Below are positions 1 to 7,689 of a stretch of DNA of 10,513 nucleotides, one piece after another. Positions within the stretch are counted from its first letter, which is position 1. Each line of letters opens with the position of its first letter. The notes beneath the pieces were generated by a model. That model saw only the letters and a program-made list of their open reading frames with translations, did not search any database and was not told the DNA's origin. The stretch is from the NCBI GenBank assembly GCA_002440065.1, contig DJRK01000055.1, positions 1,823 to 12,335 on the forward strand, written 5' to 3'. Origin of the DNA: Atopobium sp. UBA6362. Lineage in GTDB: Bacteria > Actinomycetota > Coriobacteriia > Coriobacteriales > Atopobiaceae. A program made the translations under genes and the position numbers.

Positions 1-34
1 CGGCGGTGCCGCCGGCGGCGATTGCGATCCTCAT
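1..34 (-). CDS. murG: MurG, N-terminal fragment (cut by window edge)
   Basis: Only the first 11 codons are present, reading MRIAIAAGGTA, with the ATG at 32-34. This matches the start of MurG, the membrane-associated UDP-GlcNAc transferase that converts lipid I to lipid II. The family opens with a beta strand followed by a glycine-rich GGTxGH loop, and GGT-A is visible before the edge. A GGAG ribosome site lies four bases before the ATG. The position right after ftsW is the standard dcw order, which supports the call despite the short length. The rest of the protein cannot be judged. Confidence 0.85.
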   Translation of the reverse strand, partial: MRIAIAAGGTA

Positions 35-53
35 GGCGCTCCAATCTGTGCGC

Positions 54-100
54 GCCCTTCCTCGCTTCCCGCCCGCGGGGCGAGGGGCGCGGAGAAGGGC
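54..100 (-). repeat. Imperfect inverted repeat between ftsW and murG
   Basis: In the 85-bp ftsW-murG gap, the plus-strand segment 54-65 (GCCCTTCCTCGC) is complementary to 80-85 (GCGAGG) plus 95-100 (AAGGGC), with nine unpaired bases at 86-94. The loop holds the palindrome CCCGCGGG (72-79). On the minus-strand transcript this would form a GC-rich bulged hairpin just before the murG ribosome site. No T-run follows, so it does not look like a standard terminator. It could attenuate or stabilise the message, or be chance in GC-rich DNA. Confidence 0.35.
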
Positions 101-119
101 GACGAAGAATAACCTGACG

Positions 120-1781
120 CTACCGGCGCCTGTTCCTCAGGCGCTCGGAGGGGTCGGACCCCAAATCGACGCGGCCGCGCGGGTGGCGGCCCGCATCGGC
201 GCGGCCGGCCCTCCCCGACCGGTCATAGCCGCCCCGCGGGGACGTGCGGGCGGCGCGGCCCTGAGAGCCGCCGTCGACGACCGTGAAACCGCTCGGGGCG
301 CCCGCCTGCGCCTGCGGGCGGGCGCCGTAGCCGGACCCCCTCGCCGAGCGCGGCATGGCCTCGCCCACATAGGAGAGCCCCGGGTCGTAGCCGTCGCCCT
401 CGCGCACGTACATGCCGCGGCGGGCCCGGTCGTGCTCGGTCTCGGGCAGGCTCGAGTGCACCGAGACGCTCATGATCGCGCCCACGAGCAGAAGGCTCGC
501 GATGATCGACGAGCCGCCGTAGGTGAGGAACGGCAGCGGCTTGCCCGTGAGCGGGATCATGCCGAGCACGCCGCACACGTTCACGAGCATCTGGATGAGC
601 AGCAGGGAGGAGCAGCCGCACGCGATGAGCCGCCCCGTGAGGTCGGGGGCGTAGCGCGCGATCTGGAACCCGGCCCAGACCACGGCGACGAAGCCCGCGA
701 CGACGCCGAGCGTGCCTATGAGGCCGCACTCCTCGCCCACCACGGCGAAGATGAAGTCGGTGTGGGCCTCGGGCAGGTAGCTGTACTTCTGCTTGGAGGC
801 GCCGATGCCCACTCCCAGAAGGCCGCCCGAGCCGAAGGCGTAGAAGCCCTGCACGAGCTGGTAGGACTCGCCGAGCTCGTCGGCCCACGGGTCGAGGAAG
901 GACTGGATGCGCGAGAGCGCGTAGCCCTGGGTCATGGAGAGCGCGATGACGAACAGGGCCCCGACCACGAGCAAGCCCGCGACGATGCGCCAGTCCAGGC
1001 CCACGACGACCAGCATGACGACGATCGTGGCGGCGATGATGACCGTCGTGCCCTTGTCGGGCTGGATGAGGATGAGCGCGAGGGGCACGCCCACGCCGAG
1101 GGCCGCAAGCTTGGCGAGCTCGGTCTTGTCGGCGCGGTTCGAGAACCAGCGCTCGATGAGCACGGCCGAGATGACCACGATGAAGAGCTTCGCGAACTCG
1201 GAGGGCTGCAGCTGGAAGCCCGGCAGCGAGATCCAGCGCGTCGCGCCCTTGGCGTTGCCGGAGATGCCGGGGATCTGCACGAGGAGAAGAAGCACGAGCG
1301 TGACCCCGATGAGGGGGTGCAGCAGCCTGTCCTTCGCCCAGCGGTAGTCGAGCTTGGCGAGCCCCGCCGCGAGCAGGGACCCCGCGACGAGAAAGAGCGC
1401 CTGGCGCTTGAGGTAGAAGGCGGCGTCGTAGTCGGCGTCCGCGTTCGCGAGGGCCGTGACGGACGAGGCCGAGTAGATCATGACGAGGCCGAAGGCGCAC
1501 AGGAGCGCCACGGCCACCACGAGGACGATCCGCGGGCGCATGAAGCGCGCGGGGACGCCGAGGATCTTCTTCTCGATGTCCTTCGCCTTGGCCGCGACGG
1601 TGCCGCCGCGCATGGAGCGCGGGACCTCGCGGGAGGTGCCGCCGAAGACGGCCGGGCGCGCACGCCCGTCGCCCTCGGCCTGGGTGGCGCGGCCCACGGG
1701 CGCGGCGCCGCCGACCCCCTGCGAGAGGCCGCCGATCCTGTCGTGGATCCCTGAGGCTATGTCGTGGAAGCTGCGCGGCAA
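120..1781 (-). CDS. ftsW: FtsW, SEDS-family septal peptidoglycan glycosyltransferase
   Basis: FtsW is a multi-pass membrane protein that polymerises lipid II into glycan strands at the septum, paired with the class B PBP encoded upstream. The 553-residue product has a cytoplasmic N-terminal stretch of about 82 residues, then a first membrane helix with the SEDS-like GLVMIYSASS (98-107). Further SEDS signatures are the ISLPGFQLQPSEFAKL block (184-199), QPDKGTT (240-246), EAHTDFIFAVVGEE (338-351, D342 being the likely catalytic Asp) and TGKPLPFLTYGGSS (412-425). Residues 450-553 form an Arg/Gly-rich hydrophilic tail, so the protein is longer than the usual 380-420 residues. The start is TTG at 1779-1781, three bases after the murD stop, with GGGGGAG at good spacing. 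An in-frame ATG at 1611-1613 (residue 57) is a less well supported alternative. FtsW is preferred over RodA because of the dcw location. Confidence 0.96.
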   Translation of the reverse strand: MPRSFHDIASGIHDRIGGLSQGVGGAAPVGRATQAEGDGRARPAVFGGTSREVPRSMRGGTVAAKAKDIEKKILGVPARFMRPRIVLVVAVALLCAFGLVMIYSASSVTALANADADYDAAFYLKRQALFLVAGSLLAAGLAKLDYRWAKDRLLHPLIGVTLVLLLLVQIPGISGNAKGATRWISLPGFQLQPSEFAKLFIVVISAVLIERWFSNRADKTELAKLAALGVGVPLALILIQPDKGTTVIIAATIVVMLVVVGLDWRIVAGLLVVGALFVIALSMTQGYALSRIQSFLDPWADELGESYQLVQGFYAFGSGGLLGVGIGASKQKYSYLPEAHTDFIFAVVGEECGLIGTLGVVAGFVAVVWAGFQIARYAPDLTGRLIACGCSSLLLIQMLVNVCGVLGMIPLTGKPLPFLTYGGSSIIASLLLVGAIMSVSVHSSLPETEHDRARRGMYVREGDGYDPGLSYVGEAMPRSARGSGYGARPQAQAGAPSGFTVVDGGSQGRAARTSPRGGYDRSGRAGRADAGRHPRGRVDLGSDPSERLRNRRR

Positions 1782-1784
1782 GGG

Positions 1785-3200
1785 CTACTCCCCCATCCGG
1801 GCGACGCGCTCGGCGACGAGCCGCTTGAAGAGGCGGCCGCGCTCGGCCATGTTCGCGAACTCGTCGAAGGAGGAGCACGCGGGCGAGAGGAGCACCGTGT
1901 CGCCGGGCACAGCCGCGGCCACGGCGGCGTCGAAGGCGTCGCGCAGGTGGTCCGCGCGCTCGATGCGCAGGTCGGACCCCTCGCGGCGGCGCTCGTCCTC
2001 GAGGGCACGGGCGATGCGCGGGCCGGCGGCGCCGAAGCACACGGCCACGCGGACGTCCTTGCAGCACGCGCGCGCGAGGGACGCAAGGTCGGTCCCCTTG
2101 TCGTGCCCGCCCAGGAGCAGGACGACGGTCTTGGGCGGAAACGCGGTTAGGGCCTTCTCGACGGAGTCGGTGTTCGTTGCCTTGGAGTCGTTCACGTAGT
2201 GGACGCCGGCGGCCTCGCCGCAGGGCTCGATGCGGTGCTCGATGGGGTTGAAGCTCGCGAGCCCGGCGCGGACGCGCTCGTCGCCCACGCCCACGAAGAG
2301 CGCGAGGGCCGAGGCGGCAAGCGCGTTCTCCCAGTTGTGGCGCCCGCGGATCCGGAGCGCGGAGGCGGGGCCGAGGTGGTGCTCGGCGCCCCCGAGGCGC
2401 ACGACGAGCTCGCCCCCGCGCACGAAGGCGGCGCTCTCCGAGGCGGGCTCGCCCTCCACGGAGAGCTCGCACACCTCCACGCCGCGCGCGGCGACGCGGC
2501 CGGCCACGGCGCGGCACCAGTCGTCGTCCACGCCCACGACTGCGAGGTCGCCGGGGACGAGGTTCGCGAACACCTTCTCCTTGGCCGCGGCATAGGCCTC
2601 CATGGAGCCGTGCCACTCGATGTGGTCGGGGGTGATGTTGAGAAGCGCCGCCGCACGGGGGTGCAGGCGGCTGCTCGTGGCCAGCTGGAAGCTCGAGAGC
2701 TCCGCGACGAACCACTCGCCTTCCGCGCGGTGGGCGACCTCGCCCGTACAGAGCGTGCCGATGTTGCCCACGCTCACCGCGGAGCGGCCGTCCTCGTGGA
2801 GCAGGTGGGTCGTGAGCGAGGTCGTGGTCGTCTTGCCGTTCGTGCCGGTCACGGCCAGCCAGCCGTCCGGGCTCTCGCGGAAGGCGAGCTCGGGCTCGCC
2901 GATGATCTCGGCCGAGCAGGCGGCCGCCGCGCGGAAGAAGGGGCTCGACTCGGGGATTCCGGGCGAGGCGACGGCGAGGTCGAAGTCGCCCTCGACGTCC
3001 TCGGTCCCGAGCACGCAGCGCACGCCGAGCGACTCGAGCTCACGGGAGGCGTCGGAGGGCTCGGACCTCTTGCCGCCGAAGAGCGTCACGGAGTCCACAC
3101 GGCCAGGCACGAGCCCCGCCAGGTAGCGGCACACCTCGATGCCCGTCTTGCCCATGCCCAGGACGCAGACGCGCCCGAGCCCCTGTGTGTTTGAGCCCAT
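1785..3200 (-). CDS. murD: MurD, UDP-MurNAc-L-Ala:D-glutamate ligase
   Basis: MurD is the cytoplasmic ATP-dependent ligase that adds D-Glu to UDP-MurNAc-L-Ala. The 471-residue length is normal for the family. A Rossmann-like N-terminal strand is visible (VCVLGMGKTG, 11-20). The ATP-binding P-loop is TGTNGKTTTT (118-127), followed by ELSSFQL (167-173) and NITPDH (188-193). The HNxxN signature is intact in GRHNWENALAA (286-296). The C-terminal domain has EHRIE (321-325), NDSKATN (337-343) and the MurD-typical LSPACSSFDEF (438-448). All the usual Mur-ligase core residues therefore appear present, in contrast to MurF in this cluster. ATG start at 3198-3200, preceded by GAGGGG about seven bases upstream. 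It follows mraY after a 92-bp gap that is GC-rich with no clear terminator, and ends three bases before the ftsW start. Confidence 0.98.
   Translation of the reverse strand: MGSNTQGLGRVCVLGMGKTGIEVCRYLAGLVPGRVDSVTLFGGKRSEPSDASRELESLGVRCVLGTEDVEGDFDLAVASPGIPESSPFFRAAAACSAEIIGEPELAFRESPDGWLAVTGTNGKTTTTSLTTHLLHEDGRSAVSVGNIGTLCTGEVAHRAEGEWFVAELSSFQLATSSRLHPRAAALLNITPDHIEWHGSMEAYAAAKEKVFANLVPGDLAVVGVDDDWCRAVAGRVAARGVEVCELSVEGEPASESAAFVRGGELVVRLGGAEHHLGPASALRIRGRHNWENALAASALALFVGVGDERVRAGLASFNPIEHRIEPCGEAAGVHYVNDSKATNTDSVEKALTAFPPKTVVLLLGGHDKGTDLASLARACCKDVRVAVCFGAAGPRIARALEDERRREGSDLRIERADHLRDAFDAAVAAAVPGDTVLLSPACSSFDEFANMAERGRLFKRLVAERVARMGE
1788..1794 (-). promoter_or_regulatory. Ribosome-binding site that sets the ftsW TTG start
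   Basis: The minus strand reads GGGGGAG six bases before the TTG at 1779-1781. The site lies in the last codons of murD and ends at its stop codon, so ftsW translation is probably coupled to that of murD. No ATG is as well placed. Confidence 0.6.
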
Positions 3201-3292
3201 CGAAAATCCCCTCTTTCGGGACGAGAGTGCAGAGAATGGCCGGCGCGGGGCCGCTTGAGCGGGCGGCGGCGCGCGCGGGCCGGGCGCGGCCG

Positions 3293-4324
3293 CTAGCCGA
3301 GCTGGAAGTACAGCGCGAAGCCGAGCGCGGCGAACGCGGCCGATACGATCCAGAACCTGATGACGACCTTCGTCTCCTTCCAGCCCTTCTTCTCGAAGTG
3401 GTGGTGGATCGGCGCCATGAGGAAGACGCGCTTGCCCGTAGCCTTGAAGCTGATGACCTGGATCATGACCGAGAGCGCCTCGGCGATGAAGAGGCCGCCC
3501 ATGATGAGGGACGTGACCTCGGTCTTCGTCAGGATGGCGAGCGCGGCGAACGCGGCGCCCAAGGCGAGCGAGCCGGTGTCTCCCATGAAGATCGTGGCCG
3601 GGTAGCAGTTATGCCAGAGGAACCCGACGCAGGCGCCCGCGATGGCGGCGGCCATGATGGCGAGGTTGATCTCGTCGTAGCGGTAGGCGACCATGGCCAT
3701 CACGAGCATGACGACCATCGTGCAGCCGCCCGCGAGGCCGTCGAGGCCGTCGGTGAGGTTCACGGCGTTCGAGAGGCCGGCCATGAGCAGGAAGACGAAG
3801 AAGATGTAGAGCCACGGCACCTGGACCTGGGCGCCGGCGACCGTGAACGTGGAGGTGAGCACGCCGAGGTCGATCACGAAGCCGCCCGGGAAGCGCACGG
3901 TCGCGGGGATGCCGACCCAGTTCACGGCGGCGAGGCAGAACACGACCGAGATGGCTATGAGGCCGACCATCTTCTGCGAGGGCGTGAGGCCGAGCGAGCG
4001 CTTGTGCGCCACGGACTCGATGTCGTCGAGCAGGCCGAGCGAGCCCGTGACGAGCATGGCGAGCACGGCGAGGATGAGGTCGGGCGTCCACTTGGCGAGA
4101 AGCGCCGTCGAGACGAGCACGCCGAGCAGGATGACGATTCCGCCCATCGTGGGGGTGCCCTGCTTCACGAGGTGGCTCTGCGGGCCGTCGGCGCGGACCT
4201 GCTGGCCGAGCCCGTCCTTCTTCATGAGGCGGATGAAGGCGGGCATGACGAAGCCCGTGACGGCCGCGGCGATGAGGATTGCGAGGAACACCTGGTAGGT
4301 GGGGTATTCAGGGGAGCCGATCAT
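3293..4324 (-). CDS. mraY: MraY, phospho-MurNAc-pentapeptide transferase
   Basis: MraY is the polytopic membrane enzyme that transfers phospho-MurNAc-pentapeptide from UDP to undecaprenyl phosphate, making lipid I. The 343-residue product has about ten hydrophobic segments. Family motifs occur in order: GTPTMGG (56-62), the Asp pair in LLDDIE (D100, D101), NLTDGLDGLA (189-198), FMGDTGSLALG (246-256) and the periplasm-proximal-to-cytoplasmic PIHHHFE histidine motif (305-311). The start is the ATG at 4322-4324, which shares one base with the murF stop (TAATG), a classic coupling arrangement. AAGGAGG lies about ten bases upstream. The frame stays open far upstream to 5422, but that part is only the off-frame shadow of murF, since the family N-terminus begins at this ATG. 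Confidence 0.98.
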   Translation of the reverse strand: MIGSPEYPTYQVFLAILIAAAVTGFVMPAFIRLMKKDGLGQQVRADGPQSHLVKQGTPTMGGIVILLGVLVSTALLAKWTPDLILAVLAMLVTGSLGLLDDIESVAHKRSLGLTPSQKMVGLIAISVVFCLAAVNWVGIPATVRFPGGFVIDLGVLTSTFTVAGAQVQVPWLYIFFVFLLMAGLSNAVNLTDGLDGLAGGCTMVVMLVMAMVAYRYDEINLAIMAAAIAGACVGFLWHNCYPATIFMGDTGSLALGAAFAALAILTKTEVTSLIMGGLFIAEALSVMIQVISFKATGKRVFLMAPIHHHFEKKGWKETKVVIRFWIVSAAFAALGFALYFQLG

Positions 4325-5760
4325 TAGGCGAGAACCTCCTTGGCGAAGCGGTCGAGGCCTTCCGAGCGCGAGGCCTTCACGAGTACGAGGTCGCCGGCAG
4401 CAAAGACCGGCTTGAGCGCGGCGAGGGCCTCGTCGACCCCGGCGAAGCGGTGGACGGCGTCCTCGGAGAAGCCCATCGTGCACGCGGCGCGGGCCATCTC
4501 GTCGGCGAGGTCGCCGCCGATGAACACGAGCATGTCGAGCCCTTTCGCCGCGGCATAGGCGCCCGTGAGCGCGTGGAGGCGCGGGGCCTCGTCGCCGAGC
4601 TCGCCCATCTCGCCCAGGACCGCGACGCGGCGGCCGTCGCACGCCATCTGCGCGAGGACGTCGAGCGAGGAGGCCATGGAGTTGGGCGCGGCGTTGTAGG
4701 AGTCGTCGATCACGCGGACGCCCGCGGGCGAGGTGCGCACGTCGAGGCGCAGCGCAGTGTGCTCCATGTGCTCGATCGCGTCCACGGCCGCGTCGCGGTC
4801 GGCGCCGGCGCGCCAGATGAGGTCGAGCGCGATGAGGAAGTCGTCCACGACCTTGCGGCCGGGGAGGTTGAGCGAGACCTCGCGCGACCAGCCGTCGGCG
4901 CACGAGGCCGTGAACGTGGGCAGGCCCTCGGCGTCCAGACGCACGCCCTCGGCGCGCACGGAGTCGCCCGCGCGGCCGCCCACGAGGTCGACCTCGACGC
5001 CCGCTGGGCGCGCGAAGCCGTCGGCGATGAAGGGAGTGTAGTCGCACGAGGAAGGGAGCGCGAGCAGGGGCCCCACGCCGGCGTGGGCGCGCAGGCCGCC
5101 GACGACCTCGGCCTTGGCGCGGGCGATGTTCTCGCGGCTGCCCAGGATACCGATGTGCGAGGTCCCGACCGTCGTCACGCAGGCGAGCGCCGGGGCGCAC
5201 GCGCCGGCGAGGCGCTCGATCTCGTGCGGGTGGTTCATGCCCATCTCGCACACGACGACCTCGGCGTCCTCCGGCGCGGCGAGAACGGTGAGCGGGCAGC
5301 CGATCAGGTTGTTCAGGTTGCCGGCCGTGGCATGGGTGCGCCTCACGACGCCGAAGCCCGCGCGCAGCATGTCCTTGGTCGTGGTCTTGCCGACCGACCC
5401 CGTGACGCCCACGACGAGCCACTCGGGGTGGCGGCGGCGCTGCTCGGCCGCGAGGGCGATCATGAACGACTCGCAGTCGTCGCCCGCCGCGCGCAGCACG
5501 GAGGCGCCCGCGGCCCTCGCCGCGTCGAGCGCCTCGTCGGGCACGGGCGCGGAGGCCACGACGGCGGCCGCCCCCGCCTCAACCGCTCGGGCCAGGTAGG
5601 CGTTGCCGTCCACGTTCTCGCCCGCGAACGCGACGAAGACCGAGCCCTCGCCCGCCTTGCGCGAGTCGATGACGACCTCGCCCGCGACCTCGCGCGAGCC
5701 CGAGCACACGAGCTCTGCGCCCGTCGCCTTCGCTATGTCACCTGCGCTGATGCGAATCAT
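4324..5760 (-). CDS. murF: MurF, UDP-MurNAc-tripeptide:D-Ala-D-Ala ligase
   Basis: MurF is the cytoplasmic ligase that adds the D-Ala-D-Ala dipeptide to UDP-MurNAc-tripeptide. The 478-residue length fits. It has an N-terminal substrate domain with IDSRKAGEGSVFVAFAG (31-47), the ATP loop TGSVGKTTTKDML (120-132), GNLNNLIGCPLT (147-158), EMGMNHPHEIE (172-182, E172), TSHIGILGSRENI (200-212, H202), DDSYNAAPNSM (352-362) and LGEMGELG (382-389). These are specific to MurF rather than MurE. Oddity: where the family has G-[RK]-H-N-x-x-N-A, this protein reads GRKVVDDF (301-308), so both Asn that are near-invariant in Mur ligases are replaced. The DNA there is continuous with no sign of a frameshift. 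ATG start at 5758-5760 with AGGAG about six bases upstream. It begins 31 bp after ftsI, where murE would normally intervene. Confidence 0.97.
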   Translation of the reverse strand: MIRISAGDIAKATGAELVCSGSREVAGEVVIDSRKAGEGSVFVAFAGENVDGNAYLARAVEAGAAAVVASAPVPDEALDAARAAGASVLRAAGDDCESFMIALAAEQRRRHPEWLVVGVTGSVGKTTTKDMLRAGFGVVRRTHATAGNLNNLIGCPLTVLAAPEDAEVVVCEMGMNHPHEIERLAGACAPALACVTTVGTSHIGILGSRENIARAKAEVVGGLRAHAGVGPLLALPSSCDYTPFIADGFARPAGVEVDLVGGRAGDSVRAEGVRLDAEGLPTFTASCADGWSREVSLNLPGRKVVDDFLIALDLIWRAGADRDAAVDAIEHMEHTALRLDVRTSPAGVRVIDDSYNAAPNSMASSLDVLAQMACDGRRVAVLGEMGELGDEAPRLHALTGAYAAAKGLDMLVFIGGDLADEMARAACTMGFSEDAVHRFAGVDEALAALKPVFAAGDLVLVKASRSEGLDRFAKEVLA

Positions 5761-5791
5761 TCGTTCTCCTCGTCCAGACCTCGCCCGCCGC

Positions 5792-7678
5792 CTAGTCCGC
5801 GGTCTTCGCGGGCGGGATACCCAAGATAGTAACCGACTGCTCCATGACGTCGTGGAAGACGACGGCCGCCGACTCCGCGGCCAGATACGGGATGCCGTTC
5901 AAGCCCACGTACACGAGGGCCTGAGGGTCGTCGGCGTTCGCGAAGCCGCACAGCGACGCCACGAAGTGGTTGGCCTTGTAGCCGCCCTGCTCGTCGGCCT
6001 GCTCGCCCGTGCCCGTCTTGCCCGCGATGTCGTAGCCGTCTATGGCGCCGTTCTTGCCCGAGCCCTCGGTCATGACGGCGCGCATCATGTCGATTTCCTC
6101 GTCGCACGTCTCGGCCGAGACGATCTGCGAGCCGGAGGGCCAGTCGACCTCGTCGCCCGCCTTGGACACCAAGAAGTGCGGCGTGTTGGGGACGCCGCCG
6201 TTGGCCACGGCCCCGTAGGCGCGCACGATCTGGACGAGCGGGATGGCGAGCGACTGGCCAAAGGCCATGGACCCCGCCGTGGAGCCGTCGTACTGGTCGT
6301 AGGCCTTCACGATGCCCTGGGCCTCGCCCGGGAAGTCGATGCCCGTGCGCTGCCCGATGCCGAACTTCTCGACGCCTTGGGCGAAGCGCTCCGAGCCGAT
6401 GACGTTCTGCACGTAATAGGCCATGGCGACGTTGGACGACTGGGCCATGGCGTACTCGACGCTCATGTCCATCGCGTAGTCGCGCATGTCGTCGTCGTGG
6501 ACCACGTCGTCGCCCACGAGGATCTCGGCGGGGATGTTGAACGTGGTGTCCTTGGTAAGAAGCCCGTCCTCGATGCCGATGGAGGTCGTGAGGACCTTGA
6601 AGACGGAGCCCGGCTCATAGGAGTCCGAGACGAGCTTGAGGTTGAGCGACGAGGCGTCCGTGATGTTCGAGAAGTCGGGCAGGGGGGTCGAGGCGGCGGC
6701 GTAGATCTCGCCCGTCTTGGGGTCGGTCACCATGACCGAGCCGGACTCCGCCTCGTAGGTCTTGGACGCCTCCGAGATGATGGACTCGCACTCCTCCTGC
6801 AGGTCGATGTCGATGGAGAGCACGATGTCGGTGCCGTTCTTCGCGGCGAACGTCTCGGACGCGCCGCCGGCGATGGGAGAGCCGGACGCGCCCGCCTCGT
6901 ACAGGCGGCTGCCGTCCGTGCCCGAGAGCACGTCGTTGTAGTAGTACTCGAGGCCGGAGAGCGCGGCGCCGTCGCTGTTCACGTAGCCGAGCAGCTGCGC
7001 CGCCGTCGTGCCGTAGGGGTAGACGCGCTTGGTGTCCGACTCGTAGAAGACGCCGTTCAGGCCGGAGCGCACGGGGTTGCCGTCCGCGTCCTTCTTCGTG
7101 TCCTTCGAGGCGGCCTTCAGGCGCGAGGCGAGCTCGTCGGCGACGCTCGCGTCCACGCGCTCGGCCAGGCGCACGTACTGGGTGCCCTGCTTCGTGAGGC
7201 CCGCGAGGTAGTCGGAGGAGTCGCCGCCCAGGACGTCGGCCATGATGTCGGCCACGGCCTCGGCCGCGCCGTCGGTGGCGGCGTCTCCCGTGTAGCCGTT
7301 CCAGCTCACGACTGTGGGGTCGCACACGACGGTGTCGCAGTCCACGCTGATGGCCAAGACGTTGCCGTTGCGGTCGTAGATCGTGCCGCGCTTGGCGTGC
7401 AGGACGACGGAGTTCGTGCGCCTGTTCTCGGCGCGGTCGGCGAGCCTGGGGCCGTCGACGACCTGGATCCACACGAGCCTCGCCGCGACGAGGGCGAGGA
7501 CGACCGCGGCGGCGATGCCCAGGATCTTGAACGGGCCGTCCACCTGCGGGACGGGCGCTGCGCCGCGGCGGCGCCTGCGCGCACGCGAATAAGAGGCCTC
7601 GTCGTACGAGGCCTCCTGTCTCCTGCCCGACCGGTACGCACCGGAGCGGGCGCCGTTGTATGGATCCCTTCTGTTCAC
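5792..7678 (-). CDS. ftsI: FtsI/PBP2B-type class B penicillin-binding protein (septal transpeptidase)
   Basis: This is a monofunctional D,D-transpeptidase that crosslinks septal peptidoglycan outside the membrane, working with FtsW. In the 628-residue product an Arg-rich cytoplasmic N-terminus (RARRRRR, 32-38) is followed by one membrane anchor (about 49-72). RGTIYDRNG (97-105) is the class B signature, followed by a pedestal/dimerisation region (to about 285). The transpeptidase domain has all three active-site motifs: SVFK with the acylated Ser358 and Lys361, SSN (414-416), and KTG (554-556). No PASTA repeats follow; the protein ends about 70 residues after KTG. The start is GTG at 7676-7678, 11 bp after the ftsL-like stop. 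The intervening bases are pyrimidine-rich with no recognisable ribosome site, so translation probably depends on coupling to the upstream gene. Position between ftsL and the mur genes argues for FtsI over elongation or sporulation PBPs. Confidence 0.96.
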   Translation of the reverse strand: MNRRDPYNGARSGAYRSGRRQEASYDEASYSRARRRRRGAAPVPQVDGPFKILGIAAAVVLALVAARLVWIQVVDGPRLADRAENRRTNSVVLHAKRGTIYDRNGNVLAISVDCDTVVCDPTVVSWNGYTGDAATDGAAEAVADIMADVLGGDSSDYLAGLTKQGTQYVRLAERVDASVADELASRLKAASKDTKKDADGNPVRSGLNGVFYESDTKRVYPYGTTAAQLLGYVNSDGAALSGLEYYYNDVLSGTDGSRLYEAGASGSPIAGGASETFAAKNGTDIVLSIDIDLQEECESIISEASKTYEAESGSVMVTDPKTGEIYAAASTPLPDFSNITDASSLNLKLVSDSYEPGSVFKVLTTSIGIEDGLLTKDTTFNIPAEILVGDDVVHDDDMRDYAMDMSVEYAMAQSSNVAMAYYVQNVIGSERFAQGVEKFGIGQRTGIDFPGEAQGIVKAYDQYDGSTAGSMAFGQSLAIPLVQIVRAYGAVANGGVPNTPHFLVSKAGDEVDWPSGSQIVSAETCDEEIDMMRAVMTEGSGKNGAIDGYDIAGKTGTGEQADEQGGYKANHFVASLCGFANADDPQALVYVGLNGIPYLAAESAAVVFHDVMEQSVTILGIPPAKTAD

Positions 7679-7689
7679 GGGAAAGAAGT

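Noticed and set aside
6..1754. Long open plus-strand frame opposite ftsW and its start region
   Set aside because: The predicted protein is an Arg/Ala/Gly/Asp/His-rich shadow of the GC-biased codons of ftsW, with no domain-like pattern, while the minus strand encodes an unmistakable FtsW.
223..2715. Long minus-strand frame crossing ftsW and murD in another phase
   Set aside because: Arg/Pro/Ala-rich translation without motifs, spanning two well-defined genes; an off-frame shadow.
3201..3292. Terminator between mraY and murD
   Set aside because: The spacer is GC-rich with only 4-bp stems and no T-run; it looks like read-through DNA carrying the murD ribosome site.
4325..5422. Possible N-terminal extension of mraY through murF
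   Set aside because: The upstream part is the off-frame shadow of murF; the MraY family N-terminus, ribosome site and TAATG overlap all point to the ATG at 4322-4324.
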